Positions 29,527-40,516 of a stretch of DNA of 64,000 nt are shown in pieces. Position numbers and translations under genes: made by a program. The notes beneath the pieces were generated by a model, which was not told the DNA's origin, did not search any database, and saw only the letters and a program-made list of their open reading frames with translations. The DNA is taken from assembly GCF_024623065.1 (NCBI RefSeq), contig NZ_JANJZR010000010.1, positions 1 to 64,000 of the forward strand. Direction: 5' to 3'. Position 1 is the stretch's first letter, and each line of letters opens with the position of its first letter. This DNA is from Bacteroides acidifaciens. GTDB taxonomy: Bacteria > Bacteroidota > Bacteroidia > Bacteroidales > Bacteroidaceae.

Positions 29527-31995
29527 ATGAAAGAAAGATACTTATTGGAAGATGTAAGCGATAACAACGGTTTCTCGTTAATTACTGATTATGATGGTAG
29601 CGATGAGAACGCATTCAATGTAAATATTAAATCTGGTGAAATTCTTCCGGTCCTTCCCCTTCGTAATATGGTGTTGTTTCCCGGAGTATTCCTACCTATT
29701 ACGGTAGGTCGCAAATCTTCTCTGAAACTCATACATGATGCCGAGAAAAAACATAAGGATATCGCGGTAGTATGTCAGAGGTCGGCACATACGGAAGATC
29801 CTAAACTGGAAGATTTACACAACATTGGTACTGTAGGACGTATTGTGCGTGTATTGGAAATGCCCGATCAGACAACCACCGTCATCATCCAGGGAATGAA
29901 ACGGTTAAATCTGAAAAGCATTACCGATACCCATCCATATTTGAAAGGCGAAATAGAACTCCTGGAAGAGGAAATACCGAGCAACAATGACAAGGAATTC
30001 CAAGCCTTGGTAGAAACATGTAAGGATTTGACTATGCGTTATATCAAATCATCGGATACAATGCACCAAGACTCGGCATTTGCCATTAAGAATATCAACA
30101 ACTCGATGTTTCTGGTTAACTTTATCTGCTCCAATCTGCCATTCAAGAAAGATGAGAAAATTGATTTGCTGAGCATCAATTCTTTACGTGAACGTACTTA
30201 TCGTTTATTGGAAATCTTGAACCGCGAAGTACAGTTGGCTGAAATCAAGGCATCCATCCAAATGCGGGCACGTGAAGACATCGATCAGCAACAACGTGAA
30301 TACTTCCTGCAACAACAAATTAAAACTATCCAGGACGAATTAGGTGGCGGTGGTCAGGAGCAGGAAATAGAAGAAATGCGCCAGAAAGCAGAAAAAATGC
30401 GTTGGAGCGCAGAAGTCAGAGAGACTTTCATGAAGGAACTGGCGAAACTGGAACGTACCCATCCGCAATCACCGGATTACAGTGTACAACTGAATTATCT
30501 GCAAACAATGCTTAATCTCCCGTGGGGCGTTTATACAACTGATAACTTGAATCTCAAAAATGCAGAAAAGACGTTGAATAAGGACCACTACGGATTGGAG
30601 AAAGTGAAAGAACGCATTTTGGAGCATTTGGCAGTATTGAAATTAAAGGATGACATGAAATCACCGATTATCTGCCTATACGGCCCTCCGGGAGTTGGTA
30701 AAACATCTCTTGGAAAATCTATCGCGTCTGCACTCAAACGCAAATATGTGCGTATGTCTTTAGGCGGTGTACATGATGAAGCAGAAATCCGTGGTCATCG
30801 CAAAACATATATAGGTGCTATGCCGGGACGAATCATCAAGAGCCTGATAAAAGCAGGTGCCTCCAACCCGGTGTTTATCCTGGACGAAATAGACAAAGTC
30901 AGCGCAGACCGACAAGGAGATCCTTCTTCTGCATTATTGGAAGTGCTTGACCCGGAACAGAATACCTCTTTCCATGATAACTTTTTGGATGTGGATTATG
31001 ACCTTTCAAAGGTATTGTTTATTGCAACAGCCAATAATCTGAATACAATCCCCGGTCCATTGCTCGACCGTATGGAATTGATTGAAGTAAGCGGATATAT
31101 TACGGAAGAGAAGATTGAGATTGCCCGCAAACATTTAGTTCCCAAAGAACTTGAAGCCAACGGACTTAAAAAGACAGATATTAAACTTCCCAAAGATACA
31201 TTGGAAGCTATTATCGAATCATACACCCGCGAAAGTGGCGTTCGTGAACTGGAAAAGAAAATCGGCAAGATTCTCCGCAAATCAGCCCGTCAATACGCAA
31301 CCGACGGTTATTTTGCCAAGACAGAAATCAAGCCTGCCGACTTGTACGATTTCCTGGGAGCACCGGAATATACGCGTGACAAGTATCAGGGAAATGAATA
31401 TGCCGGTGTAGTTACCGGATTGGCGTGGACAGCTGTAGGCGGTGAAATCCTTTTTGTCGAAACCAGCCTGAGCCGTGGCAAAGGCGGACGCCTTACCTTG
31501 ACTGGTAACCTGGGAGATGTAATGAAAGAGTCTGCTATGCTGGCGCTCGAGTACATCAAAGCCCATGCTTCTATCTTGAATTTGGATGAAGAGATTTTTG
31601 ACAACTGGAATATTCATATCCACGTACCCGAAGGGGCAATCCCCAAAGACGGTCCATCCGCAGGTATCACTATGGCTACTTCTTTGGCATCTGCCTTGAC
31701 GCAACGAAAAGTGAAAGCAAATCTTGCCATGACAGGAGAAATCACGCTTCGCGGCAAAGTACTTCCAGTCGGTGGCATCAAGGAGAAAATTCTGGCTGCC
31801 AAACGTGCCGGAATCAAAGAAATCATCATGAGTGCCGAAAACAAAAAGAATATAGACGAAATTCAAGATCTCTATTTGAAGGGACTGACTTTCCACTATG
31901 TAAACGACATAAAAGAAGTATTCGCCATCGCGCTGACAAATGAGAAAGTTGCGGATGCCATTGATTTATCTGTAAAGAAAGCTAGCCAGGAATGA
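29527..31995 (+). CDS. lon: Endopeptidase La (Lon protease)
   Basis: LON N-domain, [15 protein letters not shown], catalytic [14 protein letters not shown]. Confidence 0.97.
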   Translation: MKERYLLEDVSDNNGFSLITDYDGSDENAFNVNIKSGEILPVLPLRNMVLFPGVFLPITVGRKSSLKLIHDAEKKHKDIAVVCQRSAHTEDPKLEDLHNIGTVGRIVRVLEMPDQTTTVIIQGMKRLNLKSITDTHPYLKGEIELLEEEIPSNNDKEFQALVETCKDLTMRYIKSSDTMHQDSAFAIKNINNSMFLVNFICSNLPFKKDEKIDLLSINSLRERTYRLLEILNREVQLAEIKASIQMRAREDIDQQQREYFLQQQIKTIQDELGGGGQEQEIEEMRQKAEKMRWSAEVRETFMKELAKLERTHPQSPDYSVQLNYLQTMLNLPWGVYTTDNLNLKNAEKTLNKDHYGLEKVKERILEHLAVLKLKDDMKSPIICLYGPPGVGKTSLGKSIASALKRKYVRMSLGGVHDEAEIRGHRKTYIGAMPGRIIKSLIKAGASNPVFILDEIDKVSADRQGDPSSALLEVLDPEQNTSFHDNFLDVDYDLSKVLFIATANNLNTIPGPLLDRMELIEVSGYITEEKIEIARKHLVPKELEANGLKKTDIKLPKDTLEAIIESYTRESGVRELEKKIGKILRKSARQYATDGYFAKTEIKPADLYDFLGAPEYTRDKYQGNEYAGVVTGLAWTAVGGEILFVETSLSRGKGGRLTLTGNLGDVMKESAMLALEYIKAHASILNLDEEIFDNWNIHIHVPEGAIPKDGPSAGITMATSLASALTQRKVKANLAMTGEITLRGKVLPVGGIKEKILAAKRAGIKEIIMSAENKKNIDEIQDLYLKGLTFHYVNDIKEVFAIALTNEKVADAIDLSVKKASQE

Positions 31996-33122
31996 CATTT
32001 GACTTACAATATACAGACACTAAAAGTAATGCCCGTGCCGGTCTGATAACAACAGACCACGGGCAGATACAGACACCGATTTTCATGCCGGTAGGCACAT
32101 TGGGGACTGTCAAGGGAGTACATCAAACGGAACTTAAAGAAGACATTCAGGCACAGATTATTCTGGGCAATACCTATCATCTCTATTTGCGTCCGGGACT
32201 GGAAGTGATTGAAAAAGCAGGCGGACTGCATCGCTTTAACGGCTTCGACCGCCCCATGCTGACCGATAGCGGCGGTTTCCAGGTATTTTCATTAGCCGGA
32301 ATCCGAAAACTCCGAGAAGAAGGTGCCGAGTTCCGTTCACACATTGATGGTAGTAAGCACATTTTTACTCCGGAAAAAGTGATGGATATAGAGCGTACGA
32401 TTGGTGCTGATATCATGATGGCTTTCGACGAATGTCCTCCGGGAGATTCGGATTATGCATATGCCAAAAAGTCATTGGGATTGACACACAGATGGCTTGA
32501 CCGCTGTATCAAACGTTTCAATGAGACTAAGCCTAAATATGGCTACAACCAGTCCCTCTTCCCTATTGTTCAAGGGTGTGTCTATACTGATTTGCGAAAG
32601 CAATCGGCTGAGTTTGTCGCCTCTAAAGGAGCCGACGGAAATGCTATTGGCGGTTTGGCGGTAGGCGAACCGGTCGACAAGATGTATGAAATGATAGAAG
32701 TCGTCAATGAGATTCTTCCCAAAGACAAGCCTCGTTATCTGATGGGAGTCGGTACTCCCGTCAATATTCTTGAAGGTATCGAGCGCGGAGTGGATATGTT
32801 CGACTGCGTTATGCCGACACGAAACGGACGAAATGGCATGTTGTTCACCAAGGATGGCATCATCAATATGCGAAACAAGAAATGGGAAATGGACTTCTCT
32901 CCTATTGAAGCGGACGGAGCTTCCAGTGTAGACACATTATACACTAAAGCCTATTTACGCCATCTTTTCCACGCACAAGAACTGTTGGCTATGCAAATCG
33001 CCTCTATACACAATCTTGCCTTCTACTTGTGGCTGGTAGGCGAGGCACGCAAGCATATCATTGCAGGAGATTTCTCGACCTGGAAACCGATGATGGTTAA
33101 AAGAGTATCAACTAGATTATAA
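31992..33122 (+). CDS. tgt: Queuine tRNA-ribosyltransferase
   Basis: ILGNTYHLYLRPG, LTDSGGFQVFSL, YLMGVGTPVNILE, DCVMPTRNGRNG. Confidence 0.97.
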   Translation: MTFDLQYTDTKSNARAGLITTDHGQIQTPIFMPVGTLGTVKGVHQTELKEDIQAQIILGNTYHLYLRPGLEVIEKAGGLHRFNGFDRPMLTDSGGFQVFSLAGIRKLREEGAEFRSHIDGSKHIFTPEKVMDIERTIGADIMMAFDECPPGDSDYAYAKKSLGLTHRWLDRCIKRFNETKPKYGYNQSLFPIVQGCVYTDLRKQSAEFVASKGADGNAIGGLAVGEPVDKMYEMIEVVNEILPKDKPRYLMGVGTPVNILEGIERGVDMFDCVMPTRNGRNGMLFTKDGIINMRNKKWEMDFSPIEADGASSVDTLYTKAYLRHLFHAQELLAMQIASIHNLAFYLWLVGEARKHIIAGDFSTWKPMMVKRVSTRL

Positions 33123-33125
33123 AGA

Positions 33126-34223
33126 ATGAAAAGCAATCGATTTATAAAACGGCTGGATTGGTATATCATCAAGAAATTCTTGGGGACATACGTATTTGCT
33201 ATTGCACTAATCATTTCTATCGCAGTGGTATTCGACTTCAACGAGAAGATGGATAAACTGATGGAACACGAAGCTCCGTGGAGTAAAATCATTCTTGAAT
33301 ACTACATGAACTTTATTCCTTATTTCTCCAACCTGTTCAGTCCGTTGTTTGTATTCATTGCTGTCATTTTCTTTACTTCCAAACTTGCGGAGAACTCTGA
33401 AATTATTGCTATGTTCTCTACCGGTATGAGCTTCAAGAGAATGATGCGCCCATACATGATTTCTGCCGCCATCATTGCATTAACAACCTTTATGTTAAGC
33501 TCATACGTAATTCCTAAAGGAAGCGTGACGCGTCTGAATTTTGAGGACAGGTATATCAAACCTAAAAAACAAAATACAGCGCGCAACGTACAGTTGGAAG
33601 TTGACAATGGAGTCATAGCCTATATAGATAACTATAACAATGCTATGAAAACAGGAAACCGTTTTTCCTTGGATAAATTTGTCGACAAGAAACTCGTTTC
33701 CCACTTAACTGCACGCCGCATTACTTATGACACGACCACCGTTCATAAATGGACTATCCATGATTATATGATACGCGAACTGGACGGACTAAAGGAGAAA
33801 ATCACCAAGGGGGATAAAATTGACTCTATAATCAATATGGAGCCTTCCGACTTCCTCATTATGAAGAATCAACAGGAAATGTTGACCAGTCCCCAGCTAA
33901 GTGATTATATTGAAAAACAGAAACGAAGAGGATTTGCCAATCTCAAAGAATTTGAGATTGAGTATCATAAGCGGATTGCCATGTCATTCGCCTCTTTTAT
34001 CCTGACAATCATCGGAGTATCCCTTTCGTCACGAAAAACGAAAGGCGGTATGGGACTTCACTTAGGAATCGGATTAGGGTTAAGTTTCTCTTATATCCTG
34101 TTCCAAACCATCACCTCAACCTTTGCAGTCAATGGGAATGTACCTCCTGCCATTGCAGTTTGGATTCCGAACATCCTCTATGCAGGCATTGCTTTCTTCT
34201 TATACCAAAAAGCACCTAAATAA
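33126..34223 (+). CDS. LptF/LptG family permease
   Basis: YjgP/YjgQ architecture (KRLDWYIIKKFLGTYVFAIAL...). Confidence 0.9.
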   Translation: MKSNRFIKRLDWYIIKKFLGTYVFAIALIISIAVVFDFNEKMDKLMEHEAPWSKIILEYYMNFIPYFSNLFSPLFVFIAVIFFTSKLAENSEIIAMFSTGMSFKRMMRPYMISAAIIALTTFMLSSYVIPKGSVTRLNFEDRYIKPKKQNTARNVQLEVDNGVIAYIDNYNNAMKTGNRFSLDKFVDKKLVSHLTARRITYDTTTVHKWTIHDYMIRELDGLKEKITKGDKIDSIINMEPSDFLIMKNQQEMLTSPQLSDYIEKQKRRGFANLKEFEIEYHKRIAMSFASFILTIIGVSLSSRKTKGGMGLHLGIGLGLSFSYILFQTITSTFAVNGNVPPAIAVWIPNILYAGIAFFLYQKAPK

Positions 34224-34248
34224 GGAAAGGATATATATAAAATAGAAA

Positions 34249-34294
34249 TTCCGTCTATTCTTGCTTTAAGCAAGTATAGGCGGAACTTTTTTTT
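34249..34294 (+). terminator. Intrinsic terminator
   Basis: TTCCGTCTATTCTTGC-TTTAA-GCAAGTATAGGCGGAA followed by CTTTTTTTT. Confidence 0.8.
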
Positions 34295-34384
34295 GTTGTA
34301 TCCATTTCCTCTTTTGTCTATTCTCCGTCAGTCGCCATATGGCAATTCGGAAAATTCTCCTTTCTCCTTACATCTTTAAGATTG

Positions 34385-34888
34385 TCAACCAATCTTTTCC
34401 ACATAAGCAGAAAGTTCTGCAGCAGAGATGTTTTTGGCTATAATCACACCATTTCCATCCAATAAATAGTTAGTGAATCCCCGATTTAAACGGTATTTTT
34501 TAAATAATCTGGAATCCTCGCCTTCTGTTTCCACGAAACAAGTGGGCGTAACTATTTGATCCTTACGAACGGTTTCCTTAAAAATTGACTGATATTCGTC
34601 AAATGAGATAGAAACCATTTCCACATTATGAGAAGAACGAAGCGCATTGCTCAAACTTACGTTCTGCATCCGGGATTGCGCGTCATAACTTGCCCAAAAA
34701 CTCAGCAACACATACTTCCCTTTCAGATTTCCCAATTTGAAGGATGGTTGCTTTTCTGATGTAGATTCGATTTTAAAATCCGGGGCTACATCACCCTCAC
34801 TCAAACCTCCGGTAGGTTTGTCTTTCTCAACGAAAGCGGTCAAGGAACAAATTAGTAATACAACAAAAATCCACTTTACATACTTCAT
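34385..34888 (-). CDS. Thioredoxin-like / AhpC-TSA domain protein
   Basis: GDVAPDFKIES...LKGKYVLLSFWASYDAQSRMQN. Confidence 0.75.
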   Translation of the reverse strand: MKYVKWIFVVLLICSLTAFVEKDKPTGGLSEGDVAPDFKIESTSEKQPSFKLGNLKGKYVLLSFWASYDAQSRMQNVSLSNALRSSHNVEMVSISFDEYQSIFKETVRKDQIVTPTCFVETEGEDSRLFKKYRLNRGFTNYLLDGNGVIIAKNISAAELSAYVEKIG

Positions 34889-35028
34889 GTAATTCGGTTT
34901 TAGTTAATACTATCCGGGACTGTCCTTAAACAGTGGTTTCTTCCCGAAACGTTGTCTTTTCAGGCATCAGGCGAAGAGGAATCCGCTGATTATCAGAGCC
35001 TTTGTTTTTGAAACCAGGTGCAAAGGTA
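34889..35028 (-). promoter_or_regulatory. Promoter (TACCTTTGC) and structured ~125-nt 5' UTR of the thioredoxin-like gene
   Basis: -7 box at 35020-35028 (minus); nested pairings GGTTTC/GAAACC, AGGC/GCCT, ATCAG/CTGAT, and ACTGT-ttaagg-ACAGT. Confidence 0.45.
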
Positions 35029-35130
35029 AGTAATTATTAAATTAACTTCCAAGCGAATAAGCAAAAATCTCACTTTTCGGGTATAACTTTTTATGTTATT
35101 TAGCATAAAAACGAACTTTTTTCTCTACTT

Positions 35131-36384
35131 TTGCAGGATAAAAGTCTATTTCATATGCAACCATCAAATACTGAATTGATTCTGATTCGAGTTACTGGCG
35201 AAGATCGCCCGGGGCTGACCTCTTCCGTGACTGAAATACTAGCCAAATACGATGCTACTATCCTTGACATCGGCCAGGCGGATATCCATAACACATTGTC
35301 ATTGGGTATTCTTTTCAAGAGCGAAGAAAGACATTCCGGTTTTATTATGAAGGAATTGTTGTTCAAAGCTTCTTTGCTGGGAGTTACCATCCGGTTCGAA
35401 CCGATTACTACAGAAAAATACGAGAATTGGGTGGGTATGCAAGGAAAAAACCGTTATATCCTGACCGTACTTGGGCGTAAACTTTCCGCTCGTCAGATAT
35501 CGGCAGCAACCAGCGTATTAGCCGAACAAGGTATGAATATTGACGCAATTAAACGTCTGACAGGTCGTATTCCCCTGGACGAATGCCAAACAGATGCGCG
35601 TACACGTGCTTGCATTGAGTTTTCAGTAAGAGGTACTCCCAAAGACCGTATTGCCATGCAGGAAAGTTTGATGAAGTTAGCCAGCGAATTGGAAATGGAC
35701 TTCTCTTTTCAACAAGATAACATGTACCGCCGCATGCGTCGCTTGATTTGTTTCGATATGGACTCTACATTGATCGAGACAGAAGTGATTGACGAACTGG
35801 CCATCCGTGCCGGTGTCGGTGACGAGGTAAAAGCCATCACAGAAAGCGCAATGCGTGGCGAAATAGACTTTACGGAAAGCTTTACCCGTCGTGTAGCCCT
35901 ACTAAAAGGGTTGGATGAGTCTGTTATGCAAGAAATAGCAGAAAGTTTGCCCATTACAGAGGGAGTGGACAGATTAATGTACGTACTGAAAAAATATGGT
36001 TATAAAATCGCTATCCTTTCCGGTGGATTTACTTATTTCGGTCAGCATTTGCAAAAGAAATATGGAATAGATTATGTATATGCCAACGAACTGGAAATCA
36101 TCGACGGAAAATTGACCGGACGTTACTTGGGAGATGTTGTAGACGGCAAACGAAAAGCCGAACTGCTACGCCTGATCGCACAAGTGGAAAAAGTCGATAT
36201 TGCACAGACCATTGCCGTAGGTGACGGTGCCAACGATCTCCCGATGCTGGGAGTTGCCGGTCTGGGAATTGCTTTCCATGCCAAGCCCAAAGTAGTGGCA
36301 AATGCCAAGCAATCTATCAATACCATCGGGCTTGATGGAGTGCTCTATTTCCTCGGATTCAAAGATTCTTACTTGAATATGTAA
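35131..36384 (+). CDS. serB: Phosphoserine phosphatase with N-terminal ACT domains
   Basis: CFDMDSTLIETEVIDELA, ILSGGFTYF, VGDGANDLPML; the likely start is internal (MQPSNTELILIRVTGEDRPGLTS). Confidence 0.93.
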   Translation: MQDKSLFHMQPSNTELILIRVTGEDRPGLTSSVTEILAKYDATILDIGQADIHNTLSLGILFKSEERHSGFIMKELLFKASLLGVTIRFEPITTEKYENWVGMQGKNRYILTVLGRKLSARQISAATSVLAEQGMNIDAIKRLTGRIPLDECQTDARTRACIEFSVRGTPKDRIAMQESLMKLASELEMDFSFQQDNMYRRMRRLICFDMDSTLIETEVIDELAIRAGVGDEVKAITESAMRGEIDFTESFTRRVALLKGLDESVMQEIAESLPITEGVDRLMYVLKKYGYKIAILSGGFTYFGQHLQKKYGIDYVYANELEIIDGKLTGRYLGDVVDGKRKAELLRLIAQVEKVDIAQTIAVGDGANDLPMLGVAGLGIAFHAKPKVVANAKQSINTIGLDGVLYFLGFKDSYLNM

Positions 36385-36430
36385 TTAGACCGCAAAAAAA
36401 AATTATCTTTGCTGACAAATTAATAAAAGA

Positions 36431-37690
36431 ATGAAGTTTTCCGAACTACAATTAAACGAGAATGTACTTGAGGCGCTTGATGCCATGCGCTTTGACGAAT
36501 GCACGCCCATCCAGGAGCAAGCAATTCCAATCATACTTGAAGGGAAAGATTTGATAGCCGTAGCACAGACTGGTACGGGTAAAACAGCAGCATTCCTGCT
36601 TCCTATATTGAATAAACTATCCGAAGGAAAACATCCTGAAGATGCGATCAACTGTGTCATCATGTCTCCTACCCGCGAATTGGCGCAACAGATAGACCAG
36701 CAGATGGAAGGGTTCTCCTATTTTATGCCGGCATCGAGTGTTGCCGTATATGGCGGAAATGACGGCATTTTGTTTGAACAGCAGAAAAAAGGGCTTACTT
36801 TGGGAGCCGATGTTGTTATTGCCACTCCCGGGCGTCTCCTTGCCCATTTAAGCCTCGGATATGTAGACCTTTCCAAGGTTTCTTATTTTATACTGGACGA
36901 GGCAGACCGGATGCTCGACATGGGATTCTATGAGGATATTATGCAAATAGTGAAATTTTTACCGAAAGAGCGGCAGACCATCATGTTTTCTGCAACTATG
37001 CCTGCCAAGATACAACAACTGGCAAATACGATCCTGAATAATCCGGCAGAAATAAAGCTAGCCGTTTCAAAACCTGCTGATAAGATTATCCAAGCCGCCT
37101 ATATTTGCCATGAAGATCAAAAACTGGGTATTATACGCAGTCTCTTTATTGATGAAGTCCCCGAACGTGTCATCATCTTCGCATCTTCTAAAATAAAAGT
37201 CAAAGAAGTGGCTAAAGCCTTGAAGTCTATGAAGCTGAATGTAGGAGAAATGCATTCGGATCTCGAACAAGCTCAACGAGAAGCGGTGATGCATGATTTT
37301 AAAGCCGGACGAATCAATATACTAGTCGCCACAGACATCGTTGCCCGTGGCATTGATATTGATGATATTCGTTTGGTTATCAACTTTGATGTTCCTCACG
37401 ACAGCGAAGACTATGTACACCGTATCGGACGCACGGCGCGTGCCAACAATGACGGAGTAGCACTCACGTTTGTCAACGAAAAAGAGCAGAGTAACTTCAA
37501 AAACATTGAGAATTTCCTCGAGAAAGAAATCTACAAGATTCCTATTCCTGCAGAATTAGGAGAAGCACCGGAGTACAAACCGCGTTCTTTTAACAAGAAC
37601 AAGTATGGTAATAGCTCTAAAAGAAGGAATTTCCGGGGAAAGAATAATGGTGGAAAAGGAAACAACCGCCCCTCGCCCAAACAGAATTAA
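36431..37690 (+). CDS. DEAD/DEAH-box RNA helicase
   Basis: AQTGTGKT, PTRELAQQ, DEAD, SAT, HRIGRTAR motifs; basic C-tail. Confidence 0.95.
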   Translation: MKFSELQLNENVLEALDAMRFDECTPIQEQAIPIILEGKDLIAVAQTGTGKTAAFLLPILNKLSEGKHPEDAINCVIMSPTRELAQQIDQQMEGFSYFMPASSVAVYGGNDGILFEQQKKGLTLGADVVIATPGRLLAHLSLGYVDLSKVSYFILDEADRMLDMGFYEDIMQIVKFLPKERQTIMFSATMPAKIQQLANTILNNPAEIKLAVSKPADKIIQAAYICHEDQKLGIIRSLFIDEVPERVIIFASSKIKVKEVAKALKSMKLNVGEMHSDLEQAQREAVMHDFKAGRINILVATDIVARGIDIDDIRLVINFDVPHDSEDYVHRIGRTARANNDGVALTFVNEKEQSNFKNIENFLEKEIYKIPIPAELGEAPEYKPRSFNKNKYGNSSKRRNFRGKNNGGKGNNRPSPKQN

Positions 37691-37707
37691 AATAAAACTC
37701 GTTATTG

Positions 37708-38505
37708 TTATTTGGTGGAAGTTATAGCCAAGTTTCCCTCAAAACTTACTTCCATATCTGCAATGCTATATATTAAACTTTCCGGAATGGCTAAAACAGC
37801 TTGATAATGAAAACCATTCCGGTCTACTTTTACAAACTTCGTATCCGACAAAATAGCTTGCGTCAAAAAATCTTCAGGAACTATCTGGTCAAACATCTGT
37901 TTAGTAATATCGCTGGCAAATAAACTCTTTTTACCCTCGTAAACACAGATGTGCATCACATTATCGTAATACACATTATCCATGCTAATTCCGTCTTCAG
38001 AATAGGTTGTTTTGATAACTTTCATTTTAGAAGGGTTAATATAAACATAAGCACGATAGCGAGTGCCATTATATATCACTACACTATCACGTCGAGTCAC
38101 TTCGGTATAAGTTGGAATCACCAGCTCCTGGCGAACAAATGACAATGAATCATTCAGGTCCTCTGATTTGTGCAGTTTGATAATGTTATCTGTTATGGAA
38201 TGAAACCAGAATATATGTTCTGCCTGCTTATCAATCTTGTAATAAGTCGTATCATTGCCATAAGTATAGAGAGTATCCCGTATAATTTTAAACGCAATCG
38301 GAGCACTCTGCACATCGGCATAGTAGATGGTATCCCCCTCCACGCGCATCAACGGGCTCTCAGTCTCATCGTCCAGCCAGATACCCTGTAATAATTCCTT
38401 AGCATTCGCATCCTCTTTTCCCTGTTCCGAGAAATATAGATTCTTATTACCGCTACATGCAGCAGAAAAAAATACTATTAACGATATAACAACATATTTC
38501 ATCAT
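37708..38505 (-). CDS. Hypothetical lipoprotein (DUF4738-like)
   Basis: Lipobox FFSAAC-S; 265 aa. Confidence 0.55.
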   Translation of the reverse strand: MMKYVVISLIVFFSAACSGNKNLYFSEQGKEDANAKELLQGIWLDDETESPLMRVEGDTIYYADVQSAPIAFKIIRDTLYTYGNDTTYYKIDKQAEHIFWFHSITDNIIKLHKSEDLNDSLSFVRQELVIPTYTEVTRRDSVVIYNGTRYRAYVYINPSKMKVIKTTYSEDGISMDNVYYDNVMHICVYEGKKSLFASDITKQMFDQIVPEDFLTQAILSDTKFVKVDRNGFHYQAVLAIPESLIYSIADMEVSFEGNLAITSTK

Positions 38506-38540
38506 CTGTCTTAGTTTTGCCTAAAGATACTCTTATTTTT

Positions 38541-39854
38541 TCATTTACCAATACAATGATAAGTGAATCCGAGCTCTTCCATCTCTTTTTTCTCGTATAT
38601 ATTACGTCCGTCCAATACAATCTGCTGAGCCATTGTCTTTTTTATCACAGCCCATGAAGGCAAACGGAATTCTTTCCATTCGGTCACCAGCATTAAAGCA
38701 TCAGCATCAAGCACCGCATCGTACATATCACAAGCATAATAAATGCTATCCCCAATCCGGCGTTTGCATTCCTGCATTGCTGCCGGATCGTATGCACGTA
38801 CCTGGCAACCGGCTTTTAATAGCTTATCAATCAAGACCAATGCCGGAGCTTCACGCATATCATCCGTTTCCGGTTTAAATGCCAATCCCCAAAGAGCAAT
38901 TGTCTTACCTTTCAAATCACCGTTAAAATGCTTCATCAGCTTTTCGAACAAAATACTCTTCTGCCGTCCGTTCACTTCTTCTACAGCACTAAGCACCCGC
39001 ATTGTATATCCATTCTGTTCTGCGGTTTTAATGAGAGCTTTCACATCTTTAGGAAAACAAGAACCGCCATATCCGATACCCGGATATAAGAATTTACGTC
39101 CGATGCGCGTATCCGAACCAATTCCGCTACGTACCATATTCACATCAGCCCCGACTATCTCACAAAGATTTGCTATATCATTCATAAAGCTGATACGGGT
39201 TGCCAACATTGAATTTGCCGCATATTTAGTCATTTCCGCAGATGGAATATCCATGAAAATCACTCGGAAGTTATTCAATAAAAACGGTTTATATAACTTG
39301 GACATAAGTTTCTCCGCACGTGCCGACTCTACTCCTACTACTACACGGTCCGGGCTCATAAAGTCGCTGATTGCATTTCCTTCTTTCAGGAATTCCGGGT
39401 TGGAAGCAACATCAAAATCTACCTTCACCCCTCTTTTATCCAGTTCTTCCTGAATGACTGCACGAACTTTGCTGGCAGTACCTACCGGCACTGTACTCTT
39501 GGTTACGACCAGTTTATATTGTTTCATATTGCGACCAATAGTACGGGCTACTTCCAAAACATATTTCAAGTCGGCGCTACCGTCTTCATCCGGAGGTGTG
39601 CCAACAGCGCTGAATATAACCTCTACATCATCCAGGCAACTCTCTAATGACGTGGTAAACTTCAATCTCTTTGCTTTCATATTACGAAGCACCATCTCTT
39701 CCAATCCATTCTCATAAATCGGGATGATTCCCTTCTGCAAAGATTCTATTTTCTCGCTGTCAGTATCCACACAAGTTACATTCACGCCGATTTCAGCGAA
39801 ACATGTACCTGACACCAGACCTACATATCCGGTTCCTACAATCGCAATTTTCAT
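38541..39854 (-). CDS. ugd: UDP-glucose 6-dehydrogenase
   Basis: MKIAIVGTGYVGLVSGTCFAEIG, GYGGSCFPKD, GLAFKPETDDMREAPAL. Confidence 0.95.
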   Translation of the reverse strand: MKIAIVGTGYVGLVSGTCFAEIGVNVTCVDTDSEKIESLQKGIIPIYENGLEEMVLRNMKAKRLKFTTSLESCLDDVEVIFSAVGTPPDEDGSADLKYVLEVARTIGRNMKQYKLVVTKSTVPVGTASKVRAVIQEELDKRGVKVDFDVASNPEFLKEGNAISDFMSPDRVVVGVESARAEKLMSKLYKPFLLNNFRVIFMDIPSAEMTKYAANSMLATRISFMNDIANLCEIVGADVNMVRSGIGSDTRIGRKFLYPGIGYGGSCFPKDVKALIKTAEQNGYTMRVLSAVEEVNGRQKSILFEKLMKHFNGDLKGKTIALWGLAFKPETDDMREAPALVLIDKLLKAGCQVRAYDPAAMQECKRRIGDSIYYACDMYDAVLDADALMLVTEWKEFRLPSWAVIKKTMAQQIVLDGRNIYEKKEMEELGFTYHCIGK

Positions 39855-39879
39855 ACTTTATATTTTATTGCTTTAGAAG

Positions 39880-40428
39880 TTATTCAAAATATGCAGCATT
39901 CTTGAAAGCCGTCCCCTCTCTGTCCTTGGAAGACAATACCATTTGCGAGTCAGTCAGCGGCCAATCTATTCCCAATGTTGCATCATTATATAAAATAGAA
40001 GCTTCTGCCTGTGGAGTATACTTGTTGTCTACCTTATACGTAAAGATAGCTTCTTCGCTTAATACAGCAAAACCATGTGCAAAGCCACGTGGAATAAAAA
40101 ACTGTCTCTTATTTTCCTCGCTAAGCAATACGGACACATGTTTTCCGAATGTGGGTGATGATTTACGCAAATCAACAGCAACGTCCAGCACTTCTCCTTT
40201 AATGACGCGAACCAATTTGGCCTGGCTATATTCACCTTTCTGATAATGCAATCCGCGCAATACGCCAAAGGAAGATTTCGATTCATTATCCTGTACAAAA
40301 TTTACAGGCCCGATATTGGCTTCAAACTCTTCTTGCTTAAAGGCTTCCATAAAATAGCCACGTTCGTCGGAGAACACTTTCGGCTCTATCAGCCACACTC
40401 CGTCTATTTCCGTCTGTATATAGTTCAT
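39880..40428 (-). CDS. rfbC: dTDP-4-dehydrorhamnose 3,5-epimerase
   Basis: EPKVFSDERGYFMEAF, GVLRGLHYQ, FIPRGFAHGF; start placed at MNYIQTE. Confidence 0.93.
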   Translation of the reverse strand: MNYIQTEIDGVWLIEPKVFSDERGYFMEAFKQEEFEANIGPVNFVQDNESKSSFGVLRGLHYQKGEYSQAKLVRVIKGEVLDVAVDLRKSSPTFGKHVSVLLSEENKRQFFIPRGFAHGFAVLSEEAIFTYKVDNKYTPQAEASILYNDATLGIDWPLTDSQMVLSSKDREGTAFKNAAYFE

Positions 40429-40516
40429 CGTTATAGTAATAAAAAAACGATGCAAAAGTAGTGAATTTTTCGTAGTTTTCTGGGATATATTCAATTTATC
40501 TCTTAATTTTGCACAC

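Noticed and set aside
31282-31896. 204-aa - strand ORF
   Set aside because: Antisense to the lon catalytic region; shadow ORF.
34889-35028. Possible SRP (4.5S) RNA because of CAGG...AAGAGGAA on the + strand
   Set aside because: The conserved domain IV AGCA half and GGAA/GNRA cap do not fit, and the promoter points to the minus strand as a 5' UTR.
38743-39453. 236-aa + strand ORF
   Set aside because: Antisense to ugd, low-complexity Ser/Arg composition; shadow ORF.
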